DNA of 64,000 nt from NCBI RefSeq assembly GCF_030159055.1, contig NZ_BQXQ01000011.1:59535-123534 (forward strand). The letters are read 5' to 3'. The notes under the pieces are model-generated. The model did not search any database. It was not told the origin of the DNA and saw only the letters and a list, made by a program, of their open reading frames with translations. Below, piece after piece: positions 42,627 to 55,301 of the stretch; within the stretch, counting starts at the first letter, position 1, and every line of letters starts with the position of its first letter. A program made the translations under genes and the position numbers. The stretch is from Acidovorax sp. SUPP3334 (GTDB taxonomy: Bacteria; Pseudomonadota; Gammaproteobacteria; Burkholderiales; Burkholderiaceae_C).

Positions 42627-43409
42627 ATGCTCAATGCTCTGTGGCCACAGCACTGGACCCGCCAGCACCGCAGCAATGCGACGCTGGTCTCCGCCCTGCT
42701 GCTGATGGTGTTGGCGCTGGCCCTTCTGGGCCAGCTTCTTTCCTTTCTGCCTGACCCGATCGGACCGAACGCGCAGGCGTTCTCCGAGGGTGCGCGCACC
42801 ACGCTGTGGCTCACCCTGGTGAGCGGCAGCGTGGGACTGGTGCTGGGCACCAGCGCCGCGCTGGCCCGCACCGCGCGCTGGATCGCCCTGCGCTGGGTGG
42901 CCGGGTTCTACATCTGGGTCATCCGCGGCACGCCACTGCTGGTGCAGATCCTCTTCGTGTACTTCGCGCTGCCGGTGCTGGTGCCGGGGCTGAACCTGCC
43001 CGACTTCGCCGCCGCCGTGGTGGCGCTGGGCCTGAACGTGGGCGCCTACAACGCGGAAGCCGTGCGCGCCGGGCTGCTGGCCGTGCCGCGCGGCCAGACC
43101 GAGGCGGCGCGGGCGCTGGGGCTGTCGCGCCTGCACGTGTTCTTCGACGTGGTGTTTCCGCAGGCGTTCAAGATCTCGCTGCCGCCGCTGGTGAGCAACT
43201 TCGTGGCACTGCTCAAGGACTCTTCCCTGGCCTACGCCATCGGCGTGGTGGAGCTGACCAACGTGGGCAACCGCATCCAGTCGGCGACCTTCCAGCCCAT
43301 CGCGACGCTGTCCACCGTGGCCATCACGTACCTGCTGCTGACCACGCTGGTCACGCAGATCTCCAATGCCGTCGAGTACCGCTTCGACGTGGAAGGACGG
43401 GCGCAATGA
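42627..43409 (+). CDS. Polar amino-acid ABC transporter permease (HisM/GlnP type)
   Basis: The 260-residue permease has the conserved FWTLxVT-like start ([20 protein letters not shown]), the [20 protein letters not shown] segment and the EAA loop ([20 protein letters not shown]). It belongs to the His/Glu/Gln/Arg/opine family. The ATPase gene starts inside its last codon (ATGA). It forms, probably as a homodimer, the membrane part of the importer. Confidence 0.88.
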   Translation: MLNALWPQHWTRQHRSNATLVSALLLMVLALALLGQLLSFLPDPIGPNAQAFSEGARTTLWLTLVSGSVGLVLGTSAALARTARWIALRWVAGFYIWVIRGTPLLVQILFVYFALPVLVPGLNLPDFAAAVVALGLNVGAYNAEAVRAGLLAVPRGQTEAARALGLSRLHVFFDVVFPQAFKISLPPLVSNFVALLKDSSLAYAIGVVELTNVGNRIQSATFQPIATLSTVAITYLLLTTLVTQISNAVEYRFDVEGRAQ

Positions 43410-44149
43410 GCCAGGCCACGCCCTACATCGTCGCCGACTGCGTTTGCAAGTCGTTCGGCGCGCACCAGGTGCTCAAGGAGGTGTCCACCGCCTTCAACAC
43501 CGGCGAAGTGACGGTCATCATCGGCGCTTCGGGCTCGGGCAAGAGCACGCTGCTGCGGGCCATCAACCGCCTGGAGCCGCACGACAGCGGCCGCATCACC
43601 ATCGGCGGCACCGAGGTGACCGACGACCCGCGCACGCTGCAAAAGCAGCGCAGCGAGGTCGGCATGGTGTTTCAGCAGTTCAACCTGTTCGGCCACATGA
43701 GCGTGCTGGACAACGTGACGCTGGCCCCCCGCCGCATCCACCGCACGCCGCGCGCCAAGGCCAACGAACAGGCCATGGCGCTGCTGCGGCGCGTGGGCAT
43801 GCAGGACCATGCGCACAAGTACCCGTGGCAGCTGTCGGGCGGGCAGCAGCAGCGCGTGGCGATTGCCCGCGCGCTGGCCATGGCGCCCAAGGTGATGCTG
43901 TTCGACGAGCCCACCTCCGCCCTTGACCCCGAGATGGTGCAAGAGGTGCTGGACGTCATGCGCGAGCTGGCCCGTGGCGGCATGACCATGATCGTGGTAA
44001 CGCACGAGATGGGCTTTGCCCGCGAGGTGGCCGACCGCGTGATGTTCTTCGACCAGGGCCGCATCGCGCACGACGCGCCGCCGGCCGAGTTCTTCGGCAA
44101 TCCCGCCAGCGACCGCATCCGCGCATTCATCGGCCGCATGGGGGCGTGA
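43406..44149 (+). CDS. Polar amino-acid ABC transporter ATP-binding protein
   Basis: The 247-residue ATPase shows Walker [10 protein letters not shown], the Q-loop [17 protein letters not shown], signature [15 protein letters not shown] and Walker [15 protein letters not shown], which is the GlnQ/HisP subgroup. It overlaps the permease gene by four bases. With the binding protein and permease it completes the importer. A hairpin follows the stop. Confidence 0.92.
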   Translation: MSQATPYIVADCVCKSFGAHQVLKEVSTAFNTGEVTVIIGASGSGKSTLLRAINRLEPHDSGRITIGGTEVTDDPRTLQKQRSEVGMVFQQFNLFGHMSVLDNVTLAPRRIHRTPRAKANEQAMALLRRVGMQDHAHKYPWQLSGGQQQRVAIARALAMAPKVMLFDEPTSALDPEMVQEVLDVMRELARGGMTMIVVTHEMGFAREVADRVMFFDQGRIAHDAPPAEFFGNPASDRIRAFIGRMGA

Positions 44150-44154
44150 AAGGC

Positions 44155-44194
44155 AAAAAGGAAAGGCTGCGGGCCGAGCCCCCGGCTTTCCTTT
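44155..44194. terminator. Hairpin terminator after the amino-acid importer operon
   Basis: AAAGGAAAG (44157-44165) pairs with CTTTCCTTT (44186-44194) around an inner GGGC/GCCC stem. The T residues are part of the right arm, so it is not a textbook terminator but likely ends the operon. Confidence 0.55.
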
Positions 44195-44272
44195 CATCGA
44201 TCACCTCCGCCGCCATCACCGCTCTCCGTCTCTTCCTGCCCCGCGCGCTTCAGGTGTGCGGGCCCCGGCACC

Positions 44273-45184
44273 ATGAAACCTGAACGCCTGGGCCTGTTGG
44301 CCCTGCTGGCCGTGACCCTGGTCTGGGGCACGACCTTTCCCTCCATGAAGCTGCTGTCGGCGCACCTTGATGCGTTGCAGCTCATCTGGCTGCGCTTTGC
44401 CATCGCCCTGCTGGTGCTCGGCCCGCTGTGGCGCGGCATGCGGGCGCCCGAGCGGCTTTGGGGCCTGGGCCTGGGCGTCGTGCTTTTCCTGGCGTTCTGG
44501 CTGCAGATCGAAGGGCTGGCGCGCACCAGCAGCAACCGCAATGCGTTCGTCACGGGCCTGAACGTGCTGGTGGTGCCGCTGCTGGCCATGGCCGTGCTGG
44601 GCCGGCGCTACGGCTGGCGGCTTTGGGCCGCCTGCGTGCTCGCGCTGGCCGGCATGGCGCTGATGTTCCACGAGAACGAGCCCTGGAACCTGGGCGATAC
44701 GCTCACCTTCGCCAGCACGCTGTTCTATGCCATCTACATCCTGGCGCTGGAAGAGTGCGCGCGCCGCACGGCCGCGCAGCCGGTGCGCGCCACCCGCATG
44801 GCGGCCGCGCAGGCCACGGCCATGCTGGCTGCGTCCAGCGTGCTGATCGCGGTGCGCCATGGTGGCCTGGGCAGCACCTGGGCATCGCTCGCCACGCTGC
44901 CCGCTGCGTCGTGGGTGGCCCTGCTGTACCTCGGCCTGCTGGCCAGCGTGGTCGTGGTGACGCTGCAGGCCTGGGGCCAGCAGCGCGTGGACGCGATGCG
45001 CAGCGCCATCGTCTTCGGGCTGGAGCCGGTGTTCGCGGCGATCACGGCGTGGGTGCTGATCGACGAACGGATGGGCGTGGCCGGCATGGCCGGCGCGGCG
45101 CTGATCGTAGGGGCGCTGATCTTCAGCCAGTGGCAGCCCGCACGGCGCGCAGCAGGCCCGGGTGGATCAACGCCGGCGGGCTGA
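44273..45184 (+). CDS. EamA/DMT family transporter
   Basis: The 303-residue protein has ten helices in two EamA repeats: VTLVWGTTFPSMKLLSAHLD with LQLIWLRFAIALLVL in the first and WASLATLPAASWVALLYLGL in the second, followed by FGLEPVFAAITAWVLIDERM, the conserved end of the family. Members export amino acids or metabolites or have unknown roles. It is a single gene that converges on mrdA. Confidence 0.87.
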   Translation: MKPERLGLLALLAVTLVWGTTFPSMKLLSAHLDALQLIWLRFAIALLVLGPLWRGMRAPERLWGLGLGVVLFLAFWLQIEGLARTSSNRNAFVTGLNVLVVPLLAMAVLGRRYGWRLWAACVLALAGMALMFHENEPWNLGDTLTFASTLFYAIYILALEECARRTAAQPVRATRMAAAQATAMLAASSVLIAVRHGGLGSTWASLATLPAASWVALLYLGLLASVVVVTLQAWGQQRVDAMRSAIVFGLEPVFAAITAWVLIDERMGVAGMAGAALIVGALIFSQWQPARRAAGPGGSTPAG

Positions 45185-45207
45185 GCGGGCCCGGGGGCCG
45201 GCCTGGG

Positions 45208-47148
45208 TCAAGGCTCGATCAGCGGCACGTCCGCCGCACGCAGCGGTGTGCCGATGGGCGCGGAGGCCAGCCCCTTGCGCACCGCGGCCATGTCCTGCTC
45301 GTTCGGATAGTCGCCCTGCAGCCAGTAGTCGAACACGCGCCGCGCGATGGGCGCGGCATGCGCCGCGCCGAAGCCGGCGTTCTCCACGATCACCGCCAGC
45401 GCCAGGCGCGGGTTCTCGGCCGGGGCGAAGGCGGCGAACAGCGAGTGGTCGCGCTGGTGGTCCTCCAGCGCCTTGGCGTTGTACTTCACGTTCTGCCCCA
45501 GGCTCACCGCCTGCGCCGTGCCGGTCTTGCCGGCCGAGGTGTAGGGTGCGCCCGCGAACACACGCGTGCCGGTGCCGCCCTTGTTCACCGCGACGAGCGC
45601 GTTGCGCACGATCTCCACGTTTCTGGGTGAAAAACCCAGGTCCTGCCCGGGAGGCTGCTGCACCTCGGTGATCTGGCCCGTCACCGTGTCCTTGATGGCC
45701 TTGATGAGGTGCGGCCGGTAGCGCGTGCCGCCGTTGGCCAGCGTGGCCTCGGCCAGCGCCAGTTGCAGCATGGTGAAGTTGTTGTAGCCCTGGCCGATGC
45801 CCAGCGACACCGTCTCGCCCGAATACCAGCGCCGGGTTTCGGGACGCTTGTAGGTGTTGCGCTTCCATTCGGTGCTGGGCAGCACGCCGCGCACCTCGCC
45901 GTTGATGTCGATGCCGGTGGCCTGCCCGAAGCCGAGCGGCTTCATGAAGTCGTGGATGGTGTCCACGCCCATGTCCACGGCCAGCGAATAGAAATACGTG
46001 TTGCTGGAGAACTGGATGGCGCGGTGCATGTCCACGCCGCCCAGCCCGCCCTCGTGGCTGCGGAAGGTGTGGCCGCCGTAGGTGTAGAAGCCCGGGTCGT
46101 TGTACACCTGCGTGGGCGAGCGCTTGTTCAGCTGCAGCGCCCCCAGCGCCATGAAAGGCTTGTAGGTCGAGCCCGGCGGATACGTGCCGCGCAGCGCGCG
46201 GTTGAGCAGCGGCTTGTCGATCGATTCGTTGAGCGCCTGCCAGTTCTCGCTGTCGATGCCCTCCACGAACAGGTTGGGATCGAACGTGGGCTTGCTCACC
46301 AGCGCGACGACTTCGCCGTTGCGGGGGTCGATGGCCACGAGCGCGCCGCGCCGGTCGCCGAACATGTCCTCGATCATCTTTTGCAGCTTGATGTCGATGG
46401 ACAGCATCACCGTGTTGCCGGGCGTGGCCGGATGGCTGGCCAGGCGCCGCACCGCGTGACCGCCGGCCGAGGTCTCCATGCGCTCCACGCCGGTCAGGCC
46501 GTGCAACGTGCTCTCGAAGCCCTGCTCCACGCCCAGCTTGCCGATGTGGTCGGTGCCCCGGTAGTTGGCGGCGTCTTCCGAGTCGTCGATGCGCTCCTTC
46601 TCGCGCTGGTTGATGCGGCCGATGTAGCCGATCGCATGGCTGCCCACTTCGCCCATGGGATAGCTTCGAAACAGCCGCGCCTTGATGTCCACGCCGGGAA
46701 AGCGGTATCGCTGCGCCGTGAAGCGCGCCACTTCCTGATCGGACAGGCGCGTGCGGATGGGCAGCGATTCGAAGTTGCGCGACTCGTCCATCAGCCGCTT
46801 GAAACGGCGGCGGTCGCGCGGGTGGATGTCCAGCACCTTGGACAGCTCGTCGATGGTGCCGTCCAGCGACTCCACCTTGGACGGCGTGATCTCCAGCGTA
46901 TAGGCCGAATAGTTGGTGGCCAGCACCACGCCGTTGCGGTCCATGATGAGCCCGCGGTTCGGAACGATGGGCACCACGGCCGTGCGGTTGCTCTCGGCCT
47001 GTTCGGCCAGGTCGTCGTGGCGCACGACCTGCAGATACACCAGCCGCGCCACGACCAGGCACAGCGCCATCAGCACCACCAGCGCCACCACGAACACACG
47101 GGTGCGGAAACGCGAGGCATCGGCTTCGGTGTTGCGCAGTTCGGTCAT
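45208..47148 (-). CDS. mrdA: Penicillin-binding protein 2 (peptidoglycan transpeptidase)
   Basis: The 646-residue class B PBP has an N-terminal membrane helix (residues 17-37), a dimerisation domain and a transpeptidase domain with SxxK in PPGSTYKPFMALGA, SxN in QFSSNTYFYSLA and KTG in AGKTGTAQAV. PBP2 cross-links peptidoglycan during elongation, with MreBCD and RodA. It is the last gene of the mreB-mreC-mreD-mrdA operon. A rodA gene does not follow here. Confidence 0.92.
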   Translation of the reverse strand: MTELRNTEADASRFRTRVFVVALVVLMALCLVVARLVYLQVVRHDDLAEQAESNRTAVVPIVPNRGLIMDRNGVVLATNYSAYTLEITPSKVESLDGTIDELSKVLDIHPRDRRRFKRLMDESRNFESLPIRTRLSDQEVARFTAQRYRFPGVDIKARLFRSYPMGEVGSHAIGYIGRINQREKERIDDSEDAANYRGTDHIGKLGVEQGFESTLHGLTGVERMETSAGGHAVRRLASHPATPGNTVMLSIDIKLQKMIEDMFGDRRGALVAIDPRNGEVVALVSKPTFDPNLFVEGIDSENWQALNESIDKPLLNRALRGTYPPGSTYKPFMALGALQLNKRSPTQVYNDPGFYTYGGHTFRSHEGGLGGVDMHRAIQFSSNTYFYSLAVDMGVDTIHDFMKPLGFGQATGIDINGEVRGVLPSTEWKRNTYKRPETRRWYSGETVSLGIGQGYNNFTMLQLALAEATLANGGTRYRPHLIKAIKDTVTGQITEVQQPPGQDLGFSPRNVEIVRNALVAVNKGGTGTRVFAGAPYTSAGKTGTAQAVSLGQNVKYNAKALEDHQRDHSLFAAFAPAENPRLALAVIVENAGFGAAHAAPIARRVFDYWLQGDYPNEQDMAAVRKGLASAPIGTPLRAADVPLIEP

Positions 47149-47194
47149 GTCGGCAAAGAAACGGTCAGGTCGAAGGGCTGGCGGACATCCACGC

Positions 47195-47713
47195 TCACAG
47201 CGGGCGGTTCTCGTCGCGGTCGGGCGGGCGGCGCTGCGGCGCCAGCAGTATCCAACTGGCGAGCGGCCATAGCAAGGCCTCCAGGCCGGGCGCCACCAGC
47301 CCCTCGAACCCGGGAAGAATGCCGCCCGACACGATGCGGATCAGCAGCTCGATCGCATGCGCGGCGATGAACAGCGGAAGCACCTGCAGCGCCTGCGACA
47401 GCACGCTGAACCACAACAGGCGGCGATGGATGTACAGGGCACCATAAATCAGCGCGCAGTAGGCCAAGGCGTGCTGGCCGAGCAGGGCCGTCTGGTACAC
47501 GTCCATGCACAAGCCCATGGCAAACGCCACGCCCATGCCCACGCGCTGCGGCTGGTGCACGCCCCAGAACACCAGCAGCACCATGACGAGGTCGGGCGTC
47601 CACACCACGCGCCCGAGCGGCAGCATGTTGAACGCCAGCGCCACCAGCAGGCTGGCGACGATGAAAAGGGGGCTGACCGGCAGCAGCAGTTGCTGCCCGC
47701 GGGGCATGATCAT
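47195..47713 (-). CDS. mreD: Rod shape-determining protein MreD
   Basis: The 172-residue inner-membrane protein has about five helices, with FNMLPLGRVVWTPDLVMVLL and GMGVAFAMGLCMDVYQTALLGQ, the typical MreD regions. It acts in the elongasome with MreC. The ATG at 47713 gives the expected length. It lies between mreC and mrdA. Confidence 0.88.
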   Translation of the reverse strand: MIMPRGQQLLLPVSPLFIVASLLVALAFNMLPLGRVVWTPDLVMVLLVFWGVHQPQRVGMGVAFAMGLCMDVYQTALLGQHALAYCALIYGALYIHRRLLWFSVLSQALQVLPLFIAAHAIELLIRIVSGGILPGFEGLVAPGLEALLWPLASWILLAPQRRPPDRDENRPL

Positions 47714-47780
47714 GCGGGCCTCCTGCAGCGGCGGGGCGGCATCGCAGCCAGGGCGATCCGCTGGCGGCGGAAGGAGCGGA

Positions 47781-48701
47781 TCATCGGCGCGCTCCCTTGC
47801 GGGCCGGGGCCACCGGCGCGGGCGCCGGGCGCTCGGGCAGGTCGGCCGTCAACGGCTTGAGCACCATCACGTGGCGGGCACCGTTGACCTGCGCCAGCGG
47901 CGCGCAATAGATGCGCGCGAAGGCCGAATCGGCGCGCCGCTCAACCCGCACCACGCGGGCCACAGGCAGGCCAGGCGGGTACAGGCCGTCCACGCCGCTG
48001 GTGGTGAGCAGGTCGTTCTCCTGCACGTCGGCATTGCCGGGCATGAAGCGCAGCTCCATCCCGCCGCCGTGCGCGATCACCGGGTCGCCATAGGCCACGC
48101 TGCGTGCGCCCGTGCGCAGGTTCATCACGGGAATGGCCTGATCGCGGTCGATGAGCAGGGTGACCTCGCTCAGGAAAGGGTGCACGCGCGTCACCTGGCC
48201 GAGCATGCCGGACTCGTCCATCACCGGCGCGCCGAGTTCCACGCCGGCCGACTGTCCGCGATCGATCATCACGCGGCGGGTGTAGGGGTCGGCGGCGTCG
48301 TAGATCACCTGCGCGGCCTGCGCTGGCGTGGTCAGCCGCTCGCGCAGTTCCAGCAGTTTGCGCAGCCGCGCGTTCTCCTGCAAAAGCTGTTCGGCCTGGT
48401 TGGCGCGCTGCGACATCTGCGCCATGTTGCGCCGGGCGGTGTCGGCGTCGGCCTGGGCCACCTGCAGCGACTGGAAGTAACCCGCGCCGTGCGCGGCGAA
48501 CTCCACCGGCTGCAGCATGGCCCACTGCAGGGGATACAGCGCCACGGCCACGGCCTTGCGCAGCGGATCGGTCACCTGGAACCGCGCGTCCGCCACCATC
48601 AGGAAAAGCGCCAGCGCGCTATAGAGGGCCAGGCGCGAACGCGGCGAGGGCCCTTGCTTGAAGAAGGACGGTGCGGACCGATCGAGCGTACCGAGAGGCA
48701 T
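47781..48701 (-). CDS. mreC: Rod shape-determining protein MreC
   Basis: The 306-residue protein has one N-terminal membrane helix (residues 25-42), a coiled coil (ANQAEQLLQENARLRKLLEL) and two beta domains in the periplasm with IDRGQSAGVELGAPVMDESG and LLTTSGVDGLYPPGLPVARV, which are MreC signatures. It links MreB to PBP2. The C-terminal Pro/Ala/Arg tail is variable in the family. It is 67 bases before mreD. Confidence 0.9.
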   Translation of the reverse strand: MPLGTLDRSAPSFFKQGPSPRSRLALYSALALFLMVADARFQVTDPLRKAVAVALYPLQWAMLQPVEFAAHGAGYFQSLQVAQADADTARRNMAQMSQRANQAEQLLQENARLRKLLELRERLTTPAQAAQVIYDAADPYTRRVMIDRGQSAGVELGAPVMDESGMLGQVTRVHPFLSEVTLLIDRDQAIPVMNLRTGARSVAYGDPVIAHGGGMELRFMPGNADVQENDLLTTSGVDGLYPPGLPVARVVRVERRADSAFARIYCAPLAQVNGARHVMVLKPLTADLPERPAPAPVAPARKGARR

Positions 48702-48913
48702 GGGGAGGCTGACCCGTCAATCAGGCGAAGTGCCGCGCCGCGTCAAGGAAGCAGAGAAAGAAGAACGAGAAGCAGCAGGCTGCCGATGCCGTAGGGCCTG
48801 CCCAGCGGACGGCACGCACGCAGGCGGCCATGCCCGGCGGGGCAAACGGTTGGCGGCCAGCGGTTCATCCATGTCTTCTCCCCGCCCCGGCTTCGCGCCA
48901 GGGGCCAGCCGTG

Positions 48914-49957
<1,044 letters not shown>

Positions 49958-50164
49958 TCAAAAATCCTCTCAGGCACGGCATGCACGTCGGCCTGCCATC
50001 GCCGGGTGATATTAGGGGGTGTTTATTGGATTTTTTCGCACAATGACCGGCGGTTGGGAGGGTATTGCGGCAAAGCCGGGATAATACCGCATCCCCTGTG
50101 AATAACTCCCTCCGGCATGGCCCGGAATTCAGCTTTACATCCGGTTTCCCACCCCTCTTCCCCT

Positions 50165-50464
50165 ATGGCACTGACACCCCAGGACATCGGCCGCATCGCC
50201 AATCTGGCACGGCTCGAATTGAGTTCGGACGACAGTGAGCGCATGCTCACGCAGATCAACGGTTTCTTCGGCATCGTCGAGAAGATGCGGGCTGTGGATA
50301 CTACCGGCATCGCACCCCTCGCGCACCCGGTCGCCGCCGTCCAGGCCGTGCAGTTGCGGCTGCGCGAAGACATCGCCAGCGAACCCGATCAGCGCGAAGC
50401 CAACCAGCGCAGTGCGCCAGCCGTCGAAAACGGCTTGTTCCTCGTGCCCAAGGTGATCGAATAA
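50165..50464 (+). CDS. gatC: Aspartyl/glutamyl-tRNA amidotransferase subunit C
   Basis: The 99-residue protein fits Gat[21 protein letters not shown] at the N-terminus, [16 protein letters not shown] in the middle and [12 protein letters not shown] at the end. GatC stabilises the GatCAB complex, which amidates Glu-tRNA(Gln) or Asp-tRNA(Asn). It is followed by gatA after ten bases. The ATG at 50165 is chosen because the domain starts there; the in-frame upstream start has no homology. Confidence 0.93.
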   Translation: MALTPQDIGRIANLARLELSSDDSERMLTQINGFFGIVEKMRAVDTTGIAPLAHPVAAVQAVQLRLREDIASEPDQREANQRSAPAVENGLFLVPKVIE

Positions 50465-50474
50465 GGGCGCCCCG

Positions 50475-51974
<1,500 letters not shown>

Positions 51975-51982
51975 GGACGCCC

Positions 51983-52384
51983 ATGGAAGACTATGCAGAT
52001 GCGGCATATCGGCATTTTGAAGACGCAAAGCTGTTGCATAGCCAATCCCCAGCGCGGCTAGCTAATGCTAGCCATCTGTATGGTTTTTCGTTTGAATGCG
52101 TACTCAAAACCATAATGAGCGGTGCCGCAAAAAATGGAGTCGCCAAAAAACACATGCCTGAGATCCTCGCAGAATTTCTAAATCATAGCGTCGTTAAAGG
52201 CAACTCAAGGTTGGCCGAAACTATACGTAGAACCTCATCTGGCGCATTTGATATGTGGCTAGTCTCGGAAAGATATTGGCACAGGCAATCCACTTGCTTC
52301 AATTCATCCCGCCTTACTGCAGAGCATGAATCAAGCCAAAAACTTCTCAACATTCTTGAGCATTGGAAGAGAGGTCGGATTTGA
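51983..52384 (+). CDS. HEPN-like small protein, first gene of a cassette inserted in the gat operon
   Basis: This is a 133-residue helical protein. The N-terminal half (AYRHFEDAKLLHSQ, then ANASHLYGFSFECVLKTIMS) follows the pattern of HEPN-domain proteins (helix, YxxGxxxECxLK-like helix). A clear catalytic RxxxxH motif is not seen; SERYWHRQ is the nearest candidate. The codon usage is AT-rich, unlike gatA. The ATG uses the GAGGA before it, probably the original gatB ribosome site. Its stop overlaps the next start (TTGA). HEPN proteins often serve as RNases or partners in defence systems; the role here is inferred. Confidence 0.6.
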   Translation: MEDYADAAYRHFEDAKLLHSQSPARLANASHLYGFSFECVLKTIMSGAAKNGVAKKHMPEILAEFLNHSVVKGNSRLAETIRRTSSGAFDMWLVSERYWHRQSTCFNSSRLTAEHESSQKLLNILEHWKRGRI

Positions 52385-53778
52385 CTCCAGATAAATATTT
52401 AAACTGGGATACCACTCTTTCGTCAGTAGTAAAAATACTAGACAAAAATCATGTTGAATTAAAGAAATTTGTTGGAGAACAGAAAATCATCCTTCTTCGA
52501 GACTGGAAGGGCCGTATTCACATAGGCTTTCCGAGTTCGCGAGAGAAGTTTTCCTCAGGCGATTTTCTGGAGTTGCTCGATCAAATTCATATTGAACTAG
52601 GCCCCTTAAGTCCTGCTTATACAAAAACCGCAGAGCCGCCACTCGAAAAAGACTATTTAATAGACGGAATTTCTTTCTTTCTTGAAGATTTATTTGATCC
52701 CAGTGATTTCTGGGGAAGCCCTTATTTGGTATCAATAAATAATGACTCTAGACTGCCGTTATTCTTGCTGGATCGCCAAGAGAAAGAAAATGATTGGCTA
52801 AGAGCCGAGAGCAAGCCTAACAATTTATCTACCATTCCTCGTGCTGTTTTTTTTGGAATTAAAGGTGGTGTTGGACGCAGTTCAGCATTGACAGCGCTAG
52901 CACTACATTTAGCCAACCAAGGCAAGCGAGTCCTAATCATCGATGCAGACTTTGAATCGCCTGGGGTTTCCTCAAGTTTGCTATCTCAAACAGCTAGGCC
53001 TGACTTTGGATTAGTAGATTGGTTCGCCGCTGAGTCGTTAGGCTGCGATGGCTTAGAAGAGTTAGCGGAACAACGAATCGCAGAGACCAGTCCGTTAAGT
53101 GAAAGAACAAACGGCAAAATAATTATCGCTCCTTCACACGGATTAAAAACAGAAGCCTATGTTGGGAAATTAGGTCGCATATACAGGACAACTGAAGAAG
53201 GCACTGGCTTTGCAGAGAGATTAAATCGAATTGTAGATTTGCTTGAGCAAGTACACTCTGCTGACGTTACATTATTTGATAGTCGAGCAGGCATAGACGA
53301 TACAGCTGCCGCAGCGATTTCTCAGCTTGCCGCTCGAGTGTCATTTCTCTTTGCAGTCAACACTCAGCAAACATGGGATGCGTACGCCCTTTTGTTTAAA
53401 CATCTGCAAAGACACCCGACAGCAAGAACCGAAAATGATTTTCGATTTAAGCTTCGATTTATTTCAGCACTAACACCAGAAGAAGTAGGATCGACAAAAG
53501 GTTATTTTGCCGATTTCAGGGAAGCAGCTTACACGACGTGCGCTGAGAATCTTTACGACAAAGACTCTTCAGAGATTTCTTTAGATACTTCAAAAAATTT
53601 GAATTTATTTAACCCAGCGTTCGATGACGAGGATACTCCACATTATCCCTCAAGGATAGTTTGGGACGAGGTATTGCGAGCCTTTGACCCTATAAAGGAG
53701 CCAGGTCAACTCGCGACAGCCGTCATCGCCAAAAGTTTTGGAGATTTTCTAGACAGAGCAGCAAAATTATTGGAGTAG
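52381..53778 (+). CDS. ParA/MinD-like ATPase with KGGVGR variant Walker A
   Basis: The 465-residue protein has an unrecognised N-terminal domain (residues 1-150) and then a SIMIBI-class P-loop domain. Its deviant Walker A is GIKGGVGRSSALTALALHLA (K161, with R instead of the usual K before S), followed by VLIIDADFESPG and a switch/Walker B-like TLFDSRAGIDDT near residue 300. The start is TTG at 52381 with AGAGAGG before it, overlapping the HEPN stop; TTG at 52363 is possible. Such KGGVGR ATPases occur in accessory gene sets next to other ATPases. It probably couples nucleotide state to its two partners. Confidence 0.7.
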   Translation: MTPDKYLNWDTTLSSVVKILDKNHVELKKFVGEQKIILLRDWKGRIHIGFPSSREKFSSGDFLELLDQIHIELGPLSPAYTKTAEPPLEKDYLIDGISFFLEDLFDPSDFWGSPYLVSINNDSRLPLFLLDRQEKENDWLRAESKPNNLSTIPRAVFFGIKGGVGRSSALTALALHLANQGKRVLIIDADFESPGVSSSLLSQTARPDFGLVDWFAAESLGCDGLEELAEQRIAETSPLSERTNGKIIIAPSHGLKTEAYVGKLGRIYRTTEEGTGFAERLNRIVDLLEQVHSADVTLFDSRAGIDDTAAAAISQLAARVSFLFAVNTQQTWDAYALLFKHLQRHPTARTENDFRFKLRFISALTPEEVGSTKGYFADFREAAYTTCAENLYDKDSSEISLDTSKNLNLFNPAFDDEDTPHYPSRIVWDEVLRAFDPIKEPGQLATAVIAKSFGDFLDRAAKLLE

Positions 53779-53781
53779 CAG

Positions 53782-55299
53782 ATGGCAACCGGGAATAACA
53801 TTAATAACATAATCCGATGGCGGAGTGCTTTTTCGAAAGCGATGGGCGACTTGCGTCCTGATACTCCTCCAGAATCTTGGAAAGATGTATTTGTTCCACC
53901 GTCACATTACAAAGCTCTAACTCCTAAAACGATGCTGGTTGAAGGAATGCGAGGCGCAGGAAAATCCTTTTGGACAAAAGTTCTGCATGACCCGATGCTG
54001 AGGAAAGCTCTGTCTCACAGCAATACAGACATATGGTTGCGAGATGAATTGCAACAAATTTCTGATTGCAAAGCACTTCTATGGGACAAAACAAGTTCTC
54101 AAGACTTACCAAACCAGATTAGCGTATCTCGCTGGCTGAGCGAGCCAGACTTCGAACCGATGCTTTTTTGGGCAGCAGTAGTACTTGGACAATTTGAAAT
54201 CGATCCACAGCTAGGAATGCCTACCGAAGACCCCTATGACCCCTGGAGTCAAAAAATTCAATGGGCACAGGAAAATCCAGAAAGAATAATACGAGCGCTG
54301 AAAGCTTTAGATAAGCAATTTACTGCTTCCAATCAGATTGTCTTGGTTGTTATAGATGGCTTGGACAGAGTTTCCAACCAATTCGCGCATACTCAGAATC
54401 TAATGCGAGGCTTATTTCAATTACTTTTAGAATTTAGATACGCCAAAGGTTTGCGGTTTAAGGTTTTTGTTCGCGAAGATATCATAAGCAACACGGGAGT
54501 CACTGTTTCCGATGCCTCAAAAATAATAAACGAAAAAGTCACCCTCGACTGGACTCAACAAGATTTATTTGGTTTGGCTTTTCATTTTATTGCACAAAAA
54601 GAGAGCTTGTTCCAAAGACGTTTTGCAGAAATATCTAAGACTACCGGAAAATTTACTGGCGAGAGATGGGAGCATCCTAATCTATTGAACAAAGAGACAC
54701 AAGAAGATTTTTGGATTTGGCTTGCAGGCCCTTATATGGGTAATGCCGCAACAAAGGGGCACACATATTCCTGGATATTTAAGCATCTGGCGGATGGAAA
54801 AGGAAGAATTTCTCCAAGAACATTTTTGTTAGCAGTGAGCTACTCACTATCTGCAACTCAATCCAACTACTCAGGGCATGACCTGATTATTCATCACGAA
54901 GCGATTCGGGATGGGGTTCGCAAGGCTAGTGAGGCGCGAGTCGATGAGCTTGATAATGAATATTTTTGGGTCCGGAGAGCAATCGAAATCATTAAGACAA
55001 AGGGAAGAACTGTACCTATTGACTGGTCAGAACTTCGACAGATATGGCTCAGTCATAAAGCGATGGAAAATGACACCATATCTCTAATTGAAAAAGAGCA
55101 AAAAAATGCACTAATTCCTTGGCAAGCAGATAGTGACTGGGAAACAAAAGCAAATTCTCTGCGTGACACGATGAGTAGTATTGGAGTACTGCAGTTGAGG
55201 GAGCGCCAGGGTGTGTTAAGAATAGACTTGCCAGATATATTTCGCCTTGCTTACAAAGTCGGTCGCAACGGTGGTATTGCAGTTCACAAGAAGGCATGA
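53782..55299 (+). CDS. STAND/KAP-like P-loop ATPase of the gat-inserted cassette
   Basis: The 505-residue protein has Walker A GMRGAGKS (residues 55-62) and Walker [13 protein letters not shown] (Asp192/Asp195), the DGLDR form seen in STAND and KAP NTPases. About 300 mostly helical residues without a recognised domain follow. No membrane helix is seen. It lies three bases after the KGGVGR ATPase gene and its stop overlaps the upstream gatB ATG by four bases. All three genes share low GC and end together, so they were probably acquired as one unit. A sensor/switch role in a defence system is plausible but not shown. Confidence 0.65.
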   Translation: MATGNNINNIIRWRSAFSKAMGDLRPDTPPESWKDVFVPPSHYKALTPKTMLVEGMRGAGKSFWTKVLHDPMLRKALSHSNTDIWLRDELQQISDCKALLWDKTSSQDLPNQISVSRWLSEPDFEPMLFWAAVVLGQFEIDPQLGMPTEDPYDPWSQKIQWAQENPERIIRALKALDKQFTASNQIVLVVIDGLDRVSNQFAHTQNLMRGLFQLLLEFRYAKGLRFKVFVREDIISNTGVTVSDASKIINEKVTLDWTQQDLFGLAFHFIAQKESLFQRRFAEISKTTGKFTGERWEHPNLLNKETQEDFWIWLAGPYMGNAATKGHTYSWIFKHLADGKGRISPRTFLLAVSYSLSATQSNYSGHDLIIHHEAIRDGVRKASEARVDELDNEYFWVRRAIEIIKTKGRTVPIDWSELRQIWLSHKAMENDTISLIEKEQKNALIPWQADSDWETKANSLRDTMSSIGVLQLRERQGVLRIDLPDIFRLAYKVGRNGGIAVHKKA

Positions 55300-55301
55300 G
55301 T

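Noticed and set aside
47710..47907. Minus-strand frame between mreC and mreD as an extra gene
   Set aside because: It mostly overlaps the end of mreC in another frame, is Arg/Pro-rich and lacks any pattern.
51983..55299. The gat-inserted genes as BREX, CBASS or Gabija
   Set aside because: None of the hallmark proteins (PglZ, BrxL, CD-NTase, GajA/GajB) is present; the ATPase motifs do not match those systems.
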